Source of the DNA: Semisulcospira habei
Lineage: Eukaryota > Mollusca > Gastropoda > Semisulcospiridae
Direction: 5' to 3'
Assembly (NCBI GenBank): GCA_036245525.1
Contig: BTPG01000002.1
Coordinates: 119,222,214 to 119,286,213 of the forward strand
Length of the DNA stretch: 64,000 nt
Notes under the pieces: model-generated
Database searches by the model: none
What the model saw: only the letters and a program-made list of their open reading frames with translations
What the model was told of the DNA's origin: nothing
In this document: positions 24,652 through 33,400 of the stretch, piece after piece
How the letters are laid out: every line of letters starts with the position of its first letter
Position numbering within the stretch: the stretch's first letter is position 1
Program-made: the position numbers and the translations under genes

Positions 24652-24769
24652 GAGTAGAGAGAGAGATTTTCGTGAACTTCTGGCCTACCTGCTCGGAGAA
24701 TATGTGTCTGCTTTGAAGGGCATTGTTCCTCATTAAAATGAAGACCTCAGTAAGACTGCGTGTCGCCAT
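7102..24769 (-). CDS. STX16: Syntaxin-16 (t-SNARE), seven coding exons
   Basis: The joined exons give 311 residues, within the range of animal syntaxin-16. Order: N-peptide [17 protein letters not shown] (residues 1-17), a Habc-type helical region (about 70-190), the Qa-SNARE motif (about 212-280, including [20 protein letters not shown] and the central Q of IVDQ), then a C-terminal membrane anchor ([20 protein letters not shown]). Family knowledge: STX16 is the Qa-SNARE for endosome-to-trans-Golgi transport and its N-peptide binds VPS45. All six introns have GT/AG ends and phases that join without a frame error. Introns 4 and 5 were enlarged by DIRS elements. There is no stop or frameshift, so it should be functional. 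The assignment rests on recognised family sequence, not on a search. Confidence 0.95.
7611..7821. mobile_element. Hairpin MITE, family B, in STX16 intron 6
   Basis: The central hairpin has arms GCAAGAGGCATAGACACTCA and GGATCTATGTCTCTTGC, with loop GAGCCCCCAGAGTCATGGGGGCTC. The element ends TATAGGGTTAA. The left terminus is degenerate. Confidence 0.65.
8250..8473. mobile_element. Hairpin MITE, family A, in STX16 intron 6
   Basis: It runs from TTAACCCATATCATACTGAG to GAATGATTAGGGTTAA, with TTAA at both limits. The central hairpin arms are TTCAAGGGTGGTGCCAG and CTGGCACTACCCTTG (8352-8412). The whole element matches 31372-31597 in inverted orientation, including both flanks of the hairpin. Confidence 0.75.
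8536..8679 (-). CDS. STX16: STX16 coding exon 6 (SNARE motif, first half)
   Basis: 144 bp, with acceptor CTCCAG and donor CAG|GTCAGC; phase 0 at both ends. It begins [13 protein letters not shown] and carries the heptad pattern of the Qa-SNARE helix up to the zero-layer glutamine (MIVDQ) at the exon end. Intron 5 (8680-16909) contains the large DIRS element. Confidence 0.96.
8680..10382. other. STX16 intron 5, distal part: no gene recognised
   Basis: There is a plus-strand open frame at 9365-9733 (122 codons), rich in Arg and Glu in its second half, but it has no recognisable domain, splice signal or repeat copy elsewhere in the window. TATAAAAG occurs near 9885. Sequence at 10080-10215 (CTCTTGCAGATGGAACAGGC, CTCCAGGACTGAAGACTGTC) recurs at 24295-24415, so the end of this stretch is dispersed repeat. 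An LTR or leader region was considered but not supported. Confidence 0.35.
10383..10575 (-). repeat. DIRS element 1, 3' inverted terminal repeat
   Basis: It begins AAAATGAATTTTTCTC and contains CTTACCGATGGCATTACTG. It is the inverse of 16447-16661 over most of its length, with indels around 10490-10520. Confidence 0.85.
10630..10722. repeat. DIRS element 1, internal complementary region
   Basis: It joins the reverse complement of the left extreme end (CCATCGGTAAGTATTTTTC ... GAGAAAAATTCAT) directly to the reverse complement of the right extreme end (TTTGTTTCCTCAAAAACATT). In DIRS-1 such a region serves as the template that brings both ends together when the cDNA is circularised. It lies just beyond the recombinase gene, as the family predicts. 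Confidence 0.85.
10832..11990 (-). pseudogene. DIRS element 1, tyrosine recombinase
   Basis: Pieces in shifting minus-strand frames read as one recombinase. A core-binding part ([38 protein letters not shown]) is followed by catalytic-domain parts ([34 protein letters not shown]) and [12 protein letters not shown] with the candidate nucleophile Tyr. The usual HxxR box reads HEVQ, so the catalytic Arg is replaced by Gln; the sister element keeps HEVR. At least two frameshifts are present. It is inactive. Confidence 0.85.
12000..12568 (-). pseudogene. DIRS element 1, RNase H region
   Basis: The minus frame from 12568 contains [39 protein letters not shown] and VLADSLSR. This is the pattern of the DIRS/Gypsy-type RNase H that follows the reverse transcriptase. 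It continues into a linker region ([19 protein letters not shown]) typical of DIRS polyproteins. Confidence 0.87.
12627..13795 (-). pseudogene. DIRS element 1, reverse transcriptase
   Basis: It reads [20 protein letters not shown] in the frame ending at 13402. After a frameshift it continues with [25 protein letters not shown] and the catalytic [12 protein letters not shown], then [15 protein letters not shown] and [12 protein letters not shown]. The LDD box is intact, but the frame is broken at least once (about 13400). Confidence 0.88.
13886..15055 (-). pseudogene. DIRS element 1, gag-like ORF
   Basis: Minus-strand ORF from 15055, broken at 14273 and continuing to about 13886. The N-terminal third is proline-rich, partly because of the polyG/polyC run at about 14630. 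Residues such as [19 protein letters not shown] and [19 protein letters not shown] lie where DIRS elements carry Gag. The assignment is mainly positional. Confidence 0.6.
16447..16661 (-). repeat. DIRS element 1, 5' inverted terminal repeat
   Basis: It ends GAGGAAACAAA, matching the ends at 105 and 21293. It is the inverse of 10383-10575. Confidence 0.85.
16910..17019 (-). CDS. STX16: STX16 coding exon 5
   Basis: 110 bp, with acceptor ATTTCAG and donor AAG|GTTTGT; it ends in phase 0. Joined to exon 4 it reads [17 protein letters not shown], then a variable linker ending DDVIYDK. It sits between the two DIRS insertions. Confidence 0.93.
17043..17243. mobile_element. Hairpin MITE, family B (decayed), in STX16 intron 4
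   Basis: It starts TTAACCCTTTTGG, lying only about 23 bp from the 3' splice site of exon 5. It contains CCTGCAATTGTGGGGGTTCATG and a weak central hairpin. Confidence 0.55.
17722..17806. repeat. DIRS element 2, internal complementary region
   Basis: It joins the complement of the left end (CCATCGGTAAGTATTTTTCG) to the complement of the right end (TTCATTTGTTTCCTCAAAG) as in element 1. Confidence 0.85.
18000..18740 (-). pseudogene. DIRS element 2, tyrosine recombinase remnant
   Basis: The minus frame contains [37 protein letters not shown] (HxxR intact) and VATVGW. An in-frame TGA follows, then [11 protein letters not shown], which includes the candidate nucleophile Tyr. Upstream, [18 protein letters not shown] is in another frame. 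The pattern matches element 1 with clear divergence. Confidence 0.85.
19160..19576 (-). pseudogene. DIRS element 2, RNase H remnant
   Basis: The minus frame reads [20 protein letters not shown] and [20 protein letters not shown], the decayed counterpart of [13 protein letters not shown] and [16 protein letters not shown] in element 1. Confidence 0.65.
21590..21780. mobile_element. Hairpin MITE, family A, in STX16 intron 4
   Basis: Central hairpin arms TTAGTGCCAGATTAGCTTG and CAAGCTAATCTGGCACTA. Right end GGGGTTAAATGGGTTAA. The left part keeps CAAATTTTGGAGGTGTCATC. The left terminus is decayed. Confidence 0.65.
21781..22210. other. STX16 intron 4, proximal part: nothing recognised
   Basis: No ORF, RNA or repeat structure supported. 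The sequence GTTCATTCAAAACAGGTTCTGCTGTA near 21840 repeats one near 21540, a minor local duplication. Confidence 0.4.
22211..22373 (-). CDS. STX16: STX16 coding exon 4
   Basis: 163 bp, with acceptor TTGCAG and donor AAAA|GTGTGT; it ends in phase 1. It encodes [14 protein letters not shown] and a Habc helix ending in [10 protein letters not shown]. Intron 4 below it (17020-22210) holds the smaller DIRS element. Confidence 0.93.
22374..23435. other. STX16 intron 3: no gene
   Basis: About 1.06 kb without supported coding sequence. A minus-strand frame at 22824-23018 was examined as an extra exon, but exons 3 and 4 already join in phase and its residues do not fit the family. Confidence 0.5.
23436..23542 (-). 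CDS. STX16: STX16 coding exon 3
   Basis: 107 bp, with acceptor TTTTCAG and donor CAG|GTACTG; it ends in phase 0. It encodes [19 protein letters not shown] and an acidic stretch ending [10 protein letters not shown], very close to the family consensus. Confidence 0.95.
23620..23760. repeat. Simple ATCC/ATCA repeats around a family A hairpin remnant (STX16 intron 2)
   Basis: (ATCC)n-rich sequence at 23606-23655 and (ATCA)n-rich sequence at 23722-23760 flank a hairpin remnant (GGGTGGTGCCAGAAAAGC, CTAACCTGGCACAACCC). Confidence 0.65.
23790..23937 (-). CDS. STX16: STX16 coding exon 2
   Basis: 148 bp, with acceptor TTGCAG and donor A|GTAAGT; it ends in phase 1. It begins TADDRTSLM and includes [20 protein letters not shown], the conserved stretch preceding the Habc helices. 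Confidence 0.93.
23938..24688. repeat. STX16 intron 1 with (GA)n microsatellite
   Basis: A (GA)n tract runs from about 24582 to 24665 with a GCGATC interruption. A decayed family B MITE lies at about 24230-24420 (CTCATGAGCCCCTGCAG, ATGCCTCTTGCAGATGG). No gene. Confidence 0.7.
24689..24769 (-). CDS. STX16: STX16 coding exon 1
   Basis: 27 codons from ATG at 24769 to a CAG|GTAGGC donor (phase 0). It encodes the VPS45-binding N-peptide pattern. This ATG was chosen because the residues after it match the start of animal STX16. A long (GA)n tract begins about 40 bp into intron 1. Confidence 0.93.
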
Positions 24770-25300
24770 TTTTAGGCGTTGATTGCTTGTTCTGTTCCTC
24801 TCAAAGACACTTCATCTTGTACGTGGATCCATTATGCGGCGTCTAGCGATGCAAGCGGCCCCGATAGTTTACTTCCTGCCGCCGCTTGGAACATCATTAA
24901 AACAAGTAGTGTACCTTTGACCGTCTGCTACAGATTTTACGCCACCACAGTACACAGGCCGACAGCTCGCTCTCATACTACGTTATTGTGTGAGTATGAG
25001 TGAGAGAAGTGCGAGTGAGCTTTAGGTCTGTGCACGGGACCAAGAAAACTAAGCAAGTTAAACCCACTCCGACCACAACTCTGATGTCAGAAATACGTTA
25101 TAAAAAATAAGTCAGAAAAATGGAAGACCTACTTATTTGTAGTCGCCAGAAGGGGCAGGGAACTTACTCTTAGGCTTCCTAGGACTGTGATGCCAGTTTT
25201 GCCTTTACAAACCAGCTTTGTTATGAATACGTCCATTGTTTTGTCCTGCTTGTACTTTTTCTTTGATACACCAACAAAATAAATAAAAATAAAGAAACTG
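24770..25300. other. STX16 upstream region
   Basis: The 5' flank of STX16 holds moderately CpG-containing sequence directly upstream of the start codon (GGCGTCTAGCGATGC, GGCCCCGATAG). A promoter is expected here by position, but no clear TATA box or initiator was recognised. Confidence 0.35.
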
Positions 25301-25307
25301 GTGGTGG

Positions 25308-25370
25308 TTTTTTTTTTTTTGGGGGGGGGGTGGGGGTGGGGGGGGGGGGGGTGAGGGAGGGGGGGGGTGT
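25308..25370. repeat. PolyT/polyG composite tract
   Basis: A run of about 14 T passes directly into G runs broken by single T or A bases. The same T-to-G composition occurs at 47844-47890. It may be genuine simple sequence or an assembly problem. Confidence 0.7.
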
Positions 25371-25467
25371 GCTTAGTTTGTGTTTTATATCCTGGCGCGA
25401 CAGTGATATAAAAGCGGTGGTGACAGTGAAAAAAATCGAGAACATGGAAATAAAGAGTGTTTCCATA

Positions 25468-28400
25468 CTTACTTACTTACGCCTGTCACCCCTACCCGGG
25501 TATAGGCCGTCGACGAGAGACCTCCAGCAACTCCTGTCCTGTGCTTCTCCTTCGATTCTACTCCAGGTGGTTCCCAGTCTCTTGATGTCTGCTTGGAGGT
25601 CTCGACGCCAGGAGTTTCTCGGCCTACCTCTTTTCCTCTTTCCCTGGGGGTTCCATGACAATGCCTGCCTAGTGATACTGGAAGCTGGCTTTCTCAGACT
25701 GTGACTGATCCATCCCCATCTTCTTCGCCCAATTTCATTCTCTGCTGTTATCTGCTCTGTTCTCTCCCAGAGTCTGACGTTGCTGATCTTCTCTGGCCAG
25801 TGGATTTTCAAAATTCTTCTAAGGCAACTGTTCATGAAGGTCTGTACTCTGTTGACTGTGGTTTTTGTCAATCTCCATGTCTCTGCTCCATATAGGAGAA
25901 CTGCTTTTACATTGGAGTTGAAAATCCGGACTTTGGTGTGTTGTGACAGCTCTCTGGAACTCCACACTTTTTTCAACTGGAGAAAGGCTGCTCTGGCTTT
26001 ACCGATTCATGCTCTGACATCTGCATCAGTGCCGCCTTTTTTGTCTATGATGCTCCCGAGATAGGTGAAGGACTCCACCTCCTCCAACGGGGTGCCAGCA
26101 AGCAAGACTGGTTCTTCCCTGGTTGCGTTCAGCCTCATTGTCTTTGTTTTCTGTTTGTGAATGGTGAGGCCCACTTGGGACGAGATGTCAGCAAGCCTCG
26201 TGGTCTTGTCCTGCATTTGTTGATGAGTGTGGGACAGTAATGCCAAGTCGTCTGCAAAATCGAGGTCGTCAAGCTGTGTCCACAGTGTCCACTATATTCC
26301 ACTTCGTCTGTGCTCTGTGGTCATCTTCATGACCCAGTCTATGGCCAGTAGGAAGAGGAACGGAGACAGCAGACACCCCTGCCTGACACCAGTTCTGACC
26401 TGGAGCTCTCTGGTGAACTGCCCTTCGTGGATCACGCGACATGTCATGCCATCATAGCTGCTCTTGATCAGGCGGACGAGCTTTGTGGGTACACCGTAGT
26501 GTCGTAGGAGTTTCCACAGAGTCTCTCGGTCCACACTGTCAAATGCTTTCTCATAATCCACAAAGTTGACGTACAGCGGGGAGCGCCACTCCAGAGACTG
26601 TTCCACGATGATGCGGAGAGTGGCGATCTGGTCTGTGCATGATCGGTTCTTCCTGAATCCTGCTTGCTGGTCTCTCAGCTGGGGGTCAACGGAGCTCTTC
26701 ATTCTCTCTAGGATGATCCTGTTGAAGACCTTTCCTGGTACTGACAGCAAGGTGATTCCTCTGTAGTTGGAACACTTGCTGAGGTCGCCTTTCTTGGGAA
26801 GCTTGATTAGGTACCCCTCCTTCCAGTCAGCTGGCATCACCTCCTCTTCCCAGATCTTTCCAAACAGTGGGTACAGCATCTCAACTGTTGTCTCTAGGTC
26901 TGCTTTCAGAGACTCCGCTGGGATGCCATCTGGCCCTGCTGCTTTGCCATTCTTCAAAAATGCCACTGCTTTTCTGATCTCTTCCCGGCTGGCTCTGTCA
27001 CAGCTGATGGGTAGGTCGGTCTCTGCCGGCTGGATGTCGGGGGGGTCGGGTGGGCTAGGTCTGTTCAGTAACTCTTCAAAATACTCGGCCCATCTGTCGA
27101 GTTGGTCTGCTCTGTCTGCAATAGGCTTGCCTTCTTTGTCTTTTACTGGTCTTTCTGTATGGCCATACTTACCCGACAATCTTCTGGTAATGTCGTAGAG
27201 CTGTTTCATGTTGCCGCTGCCTGCTGCCTTTTCTGCCAGGCTGTCTGTGTAGGCCCTCTTGTCTGCCCTGATACTCCTCTTCACCTCGCGGTTGGCTTCC
27301 GAGTATTCCCCCTGTGCCCTTACTTTGGCTGCTCTCGTGCGACTGTTGTTGACTGCTGCTTTCTTCTGCTTCCTCACTTCTATCTTCTTCAAGGTCTGTG
27401 CCGACAGCCAGTCCTTGTGGTGGTGTTTCCTGAGCCCTACAGTGTCTTTGCAGGTTGAGTTCAGCGCCTCTCTAACTGCCTTCCACTGCTGCTCTGTGGT
27501 GACCACCTCCTCTTCATTTACTAGCTCCTGTAGCGCTTGAAACCGGTTGGACAGCACCAGTTTGAACTCTTCTCTAACTCCAGTTTCTCTCAGGAGGCCT
27601 ACATTATAGCGCTGTCTTCTTGTTGTCTCTGTGCGGCTTTTCTTTAGCTTGAGCTTCATTCTTAAGGTAAGCAGATGGTGGTCTGAGGCGACATCTGCTC
27701 CCCTCCTCACTCGAACATCTTGAAGGGATCTTCTAAATTTCTTGCTAATGCAGATATGGTCTATTTGGTTCTCTGTTGTATGGTCAGGTGAGACCCAAGT
27801 TGCTTTGTGTATTCTTCTGTGTGGGAAGATGCTGCCTCCAATGACAAGTCGGTTTAGAGCACAAAAGTCTACAAACCTCTCCCCGTTCTCACTCATCTCC
27901 GAGCCTAGTCCCTGTCTCCCCATCACCTCTTCGTATCCGGTGTTGTCCTCCCCTATTTTGGCATTAAAATCGCCCATGACGATGGTGATGTCTCGCTCCG
28001 CACATTTGTCCACGGCACTCTGGAGTCGGTCGTAGAACTCTTGTTTCTCTTCCTCGTCACTGTCATTGGTGGGCGCATAACACTGGATGACGTTCAGCTT
28101 GAGCTTTTTCTTGGTTCTAAAGGCTGCTGTTATAATTCTTGGCCCAAGAGGTTCCCAGCCCATCAGCGCTCTCTGTGCCACTGGTGACAGCATGAGTGCT
28201 ACTCCTTCTGTATGGGGGGCATTCTCCTCTTCATGACCTGAATACAGAATCATCTCCCCACTTAACAGCCTTTTCTGGCCAGACTGCGTCCATCTGGCTT
28301 CACTGATGCCTAGCAGGGAAAGGTTGTACTTTTGCATTTCCGCTGCTATCTGGGCGGCCTTGCCGCTCTGGTACATGGTCTTGACGTTCCATGTGCCCAT

Positions 28401-28756
28401 GGTTGTATCCCTGGATAGAGAGAGGCGGCTCGGTCCTGTGGCTTCCGAAGACTTCCGGCTTTCACCACAGGACGTCATAAGTCTTCTAGTAGAAGAACCT
28501 TCCTCCTCCAGGAAAGGAATTACTGTTAGTCTTTTCGTCAGCGTTTTTGTAGCTATTTCCTTTTTTGCAGGGTGGGGAAGCTACCCCCACGCCCAACCCC
28601 CTTACTAGGAGGACCAGGGGTTTTCTGTCGGGGTCACCTTCCCTTAGACCATGTTGGTTCACGGCACCTTATTTCATTCGGTGCACCCCTCTCACGAGAG
28701 ACCCCCTATCCACCACCCAGGGGACGCGCCTCAACGCCATATGGTCCCAGCGCGAG
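25468..28756 (-). mobile_element. Nearly full-length RTE-like non-LTR retrotransposon
   Basis: Bounded by a 13-bp target-site duplication GAGTGTTTCCATA at 25455-25467 and 28757-28769. It ends (minus strand) in a short (GTAA)n tail. One long frame runs from ATG at 28478 to a stop at 25473 (about 1001 codons), interrupted by only two nonsense codons. The 5' part before the ATG is about 280 bp. The 3.3-kb length and the absence of a separate ORF1 fit the RTE group. The clade name is from recognition, not phylogeny. Confidence 0.93.
25473..28478 (-). pseudogene. RTE polyprotein: AP endonuclease and reverse transcriptase, two nonsense codons
   Basis: Endonuclease: MGTWNVKTMY, ISEARWTQSGQK, VMGDFNAKIGEDNTG and ASDHHLLTLRM. 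Reverse transcriptase: FLKNGKAAGPDGIPAESLK, ITLLSVPGKVFNRIIL, GFRKNRSCTDQIATLR, VDYEKAFDSVDRETLW, GVRQGCLLSPFLF and DFADDLALLSHT. The C-terminal part LRKPASSITRQALSWNPQGK is typical of RTE. In-frame stops are TAG at 26292-26294 (CAG in the related copy near 4187) and TGA at 26007-26009 (CGA in the related copy near 4475). Both are C-to-T changes on the coding strand. All three pieces are in the same frame, so decay is slight and insertion recent. Confidence 0.93.
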
Positions 28757-28769
28757 GAGTGTTTCCATA

Positions 28770-30286
28770 AGCAACCTGGAATTGGGGCTACAAGTACAAG
28801 CCACAGCAGCGTGAAATTTTTTTTATCACTCGGTCAAGCAATTCAAAGGCGATTTCAAAGGTGGTTTTTAGTACACACTAAATTGGGAGCCATTTTTTCC
28901 AATTCAAAAACTTTGTCAGACCACTACATGTATATGGAAACACAAAATGTGATTTTCTGCATGCTGCTCAGCCACTTTTTTGTCACACGGCTGTCGCAAT
29001 ATGGAAACACAGCTTTAGACTAAAATATTTGTAGCTAATTTGGTGCATTTATTTAGGAAAAGGTAGGGACAGAGTGGGGAGGGGATGGACGGAGTGATGG
29101 GATGAAATTTCCATTGGGGACTCTGGTTAGGCCTACCCAGCTACCATGGCAAGCCCCCGAGAACATAATTATCCCTACCAGTATAGCCCTAACCATCTAC
29201 ATCCGTAGTTAGAAATATGTGTGTTTGGGAAAGGGGGTGGGGGTGGGGGGGTTGTTAGATACACGCAGATCAGTCTAGAGAGTCTGGACTTGAAGGAGTA
29301 AAGGGAGGCAGTTATCTCTACCTCTAGGGCAGGCTGATCTACTCTGCTGTAGGCCGACTACACGCTCACCCTCTGCGTGAATGGGCAACAAGGTAAAATA
29401 GGATATTGCTGTGCTTTTGATGGTTATTTTACAACAGTTGCAAAGGGAAAAGTAGTGTAAAATAAGTTTTAGGGTTCAGATCTGAGTTCTGTATGGTCAC
29501 ACCCCTTTGACTTCATGGATGTGGAAGAGTGTACACACCCATACCAGTGTGGAGCTGCAACATCCTTCTGGAACTAAAACAATTTCTGCATCAGTTAAAA
29601 TGACCCTTCTCTTGGCAATAAAGGGTTAATAGTTTAACATTCTACTATATAAATGTTCTTGGTAGGTCTTACAATACTGCTGCAGAAAAGGCCCAATTTA
29701 ACTTTTCAAATTTTTCTTTCATTATAAAGTTTTAACCCTTTGCATGTCAGTAGCGTTTGCTACCAGCACACGAAGGGTTACTGTAAAATGGAAGACTTTT
29801 TTTTCCAGTTCTTCTCTCTGCACATTTCAGAGTTTCCCCATCCGGGGTACTGGCATACCTCTGCTATGTGTGCCTATTTGTATGGATTGAAAAAACAAAG
29901 GGTCAATCTGTTGCACTTGCAAATTTTAGCAAATATAGCCCACAAGGCAACTTTAAATAGTAAGCAACAAAATAATAAAACAGAACAAACATGACTGCTT
30001 CATCACTTCCACTTTATTTGGTGTTCAGCAGCACCTTAATAATGCTAAACAAATTGACAACATGTAAATAATTTAAATAAATATATTGCACACCATCAAA
30101 ATGCCCAAACATGTTCAGAATCACACCACTATTTCACACCCTTTACTCATCACAAGATCACAGAGGTAGCACAATATATGTACTGGTGTGTGATTTAGGG
30201 CCTTATGGCCACAGGCCATAAGGTCCAAAATTCAGACCAGTGCTCAAAAAGACCATAAATTCCAAATCACAAGACAAACACACATA
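28770..30286. other. Intergenic between RTE and FAAP24, with FAAP24 3' UTR
   Basis: No coding region supported from 28770 to about 30000. A polyadenylation signal AATAAA (minus strand) is at 30013-30018, about 270 bp beyond the FAAP24 stop, so the 3' UTR probably ends near 30000. A hairpin AGGGCCTTATGGCC/GGCCATAAGG lies at about 30197-30223 in the UTR. Sequence at 29735-29780 (AACCCTTTGCATGTCAGTAG) is a remnant of a foldback repeat also seen near 6900-7080. Confidence 0.5.
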
Positions 30287-30400
30287 TCATGTAATTCCAC
30301 TGCCTTTGCTGAAGCCAAGTGAAGAGGTGGTATGTGCTCTGCCATGCAAAAAGTTTCTGACCTCTTGGGCACATGCTTGACCAACCACTTGGGACAGTTC
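30287..30400 (-). CDS. FAAP24: FAAP24 coding exon 6
   Basis: 114 bp including the TGA stop at 30287-30289; acceptor CTTTCAG. It encodes the second helix-hairpin-helix (ELSQVVGQACAQEVRNFLHG) and a 17-residue lineage-specific tail. Confidence 0.92.
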   Translation of the reverse strand, partial: ELSQVVGQACAQEVRNFLHGRAHTTSSLGFSKGSGIT

Positions 30401-33400
30401 CTGAAAGGGGAAAATGAATAATCAAAATACTGGTATAATGACATATATTTTTATATAATCAGCAAAAAATGTGTACACGTCAGTAAAACTTAAATAATCT
30501 CATGTGCACCTCATCACTGAGAACCCATTTATCTCTGACACACAGCAAGACAAAACCTCTGGCACTCTACAAGGCATAACACAAGCATAATAGTTTAAAT
30601 ATTGAAGGTTGTTCTGGAATAGCTTGGCACTATCATTCAACTATCAGGGCCAATTTGAATCCAGTTTACAACTCTCAAAATTGAACACAAACAAAGGGGA
30701 ATCACTCAGCGCTTGACAGACAAACAGTTAGATCCCCTGCCCCCGCCTATCAGGCACCCATTCGCCAGCCCACAGAGAAATACGCAGGTATAGAACAAGA
30801 CGATCATCTACATCTCTTAAAAGGATGCATCAGGTCTCGCCTATAACCCATGTCTTTCTCCGGAACTGAGGAAGTAGGCAGGAGAAACATACATACACAA
30901 ACACGAAGGTGCATTACTATATGTGGTCGGGTAAATACCCTGATTTCCAACAGTAGATGCACAGAACATTACACAACAATGTCACAGTAACGATACAAAT
31001 TTGCCTCGAGTTATAGCCTCACCTATCTGGTTTGTGAGTCTCAAAATTGAGCCTTTCAACTTTATGGCTGAAAGTGTTAACTTTAATTACTGACTGTGTT
31101 GCTCAGAATGCCACTGGTTTGTGCATGCACTTGATGAGTAGCACTGTAATATTGACCACTAAAATGTTTGACTGGAAAAAAATTAATGTACCAATACGTG
31201 TACAGCATTTCTTATTTCCACTTTCCTGGCCTACCTGTTGTGTGGCTGAACCAATTCCATGCAAACCTGAAATCAATCAATGGAAAATGCAGTTAAACTT
31301 CAAAATAGGATTTCTAAACTTTGATACTTTCAACTTTAGCATTACTCTGGCTGTCAGTTACAGTTTTTGTCCTAACCCTTATCATTCGGAATACACCAGT
31401 GTGTGAAATAAGTTTGACTAAAATAGTTCAAGGGTAGTGCCAGAATAGCTTGGCGCCAAGCTATTCTGGCACTACCCTTGAATAAAGCCATTGGTCTATA
31501 TCTTTATAAAGCCATTGGTCTAAACCTTTATCTGCATATAATGTAGCATGGCAGTGTACTAATTTTAAGTTTTTAGCCTCCGTATGATATGGGTTAATAA
31601 TTCTTGCAGTCATCAGGACAAAAGCCATTACCAACAGCCAAAGGGCTAATAAAAAGCAAAGATCCTTGTGAAATTTGGAAGTTGTACTTTGTAGTTCGAT
31701 AAGCTTTACTGCATACATATCCAGAAGAAGCAGTGGCCATGATAGCTCAAAGGTTACACCTGATTAGCTTGAAACCTGACACACTACCCTGTGAGCAAAG
31801 GTCATTGGGCATAGGTTGACCGCTGTTAGCACGCACGCTGACTGACTGGGGCTGACGTCAACCCGATGGCTTTTTTCAGATGGGTAGGAGATGTCTAGTT
31901 AATCAGACAGTATCTATGGGCTTTCCTGGTCCACCCATCTCTATTTGGTGCATAACTCACTTTTGAACTTTGCAAGCAGCTGTTTTGCTTTGATCTCTCC
32001 CAGCTTTGGAACGGATTGCAGAGTTGCCAGGACAGCAGCATCTACATTCGGCTGTCGCACAGGTTTCTTGAAAATGTTGCTATCATGTTTTCCTTCCACA
32101 TGAACCTGAAAAACAATTCAAATTAACCCTTTTACTGCCACAGGACACAGTCTGTGTTTCTTTAATCTTTGTTAATTTTATTTTTGGATACAAAGGTTGT
32201 TTCAGTACAGGGCAGAGATCCTCATACACTCCCATGTCTGCATAGGCTCATGAGGATCTATTTCTCTTGCACTAAGATGGTGTTTTCAATGACCCTTGTG
32301 CTTGCAGCCACTGCAACTGTTTACAGTTTAAACTACGGTATCGGTGGCTGCATTGACCTGAAATCATTACAGATTTGATTCTCGATAAACCAGTACACAT
32401 CTGCGGAGGCTCATGAAAATCTATGCTCTTAGTTTTTGTTTGTATGCTTGTACACTGTGTTCCGACAGTTCAACCTGTTCAATGCCAGTTGACACAGGCT
32501 GTGTTTCTGCAATCTTCTTTAAAAAGCCCTAGCTGTCCCAAGAACATGGATTCAAAGTGGTGTCAGCAAGAGGCATAGATCCTCATGAGCCCCCGCAAGT
32601 GTGGGGGTGCATGAGTATCTATGCATCTTGCAGTGGATGGTGTTCAAAATCTTTGGTACTGAAAGGGTTAGGGGGTTAACAAATACTGAGGTGTTGTGTA
32701 AGGCATAAAAATGTGCAGGCTGTGAAAGTGAGGGTGTGGAATATCTGCTAGTAAGTTACCAACTCTGCTGCAGGTGTAATTCACAAGCAATAACTTTAAA
32801 AGTTGATGTCATACCATTTGTGCGAGTAGTCCTGCTGCCTGTGCCTGTCCACTGACCGGGATCACATTGAGTCCCATCTCCAGCCCACAGAACATCTGTA
32901 AGTCTGCATAGTACTGAGTGGTGGCTGGCGTTCGCTCTACTATCACCACTCCTCGCACTTTGTTTGCCTGAAGTTATCACAGCAGCAGTCAAGCAACCAA
33001 CTAAGCAATCAACAAATTGATTGATTGATCGATTAATCAAGCAATCAAACAACTGATTAATCGATCAATCAATCAGAATTATGCCAGACAGAATCACAGG
33101 TATAACAGCAATCTACATATACAGATCATGCAAAAAAAAGCACTCCAAAAACACCTCCATTTAAATAATTCAGAATTCATTGTAGGAGCCCAAGTCGGGT
33201 ATTATTCATATATATGTCACTTATGTGTTTTGACACATCTTCTGCAATGTCTTAAAAACAAAACAAAACAAAACACAATGCAGAAATATGAAATCATTGG
33301 TGCATAGTAATTTTGTATATTTGTTTTTGAGGACCGATTACATCATGAACTCTGTGGAATCTTAAAAAAAGGAAAACAATGCTGTTTTAAAATTCCTTCA

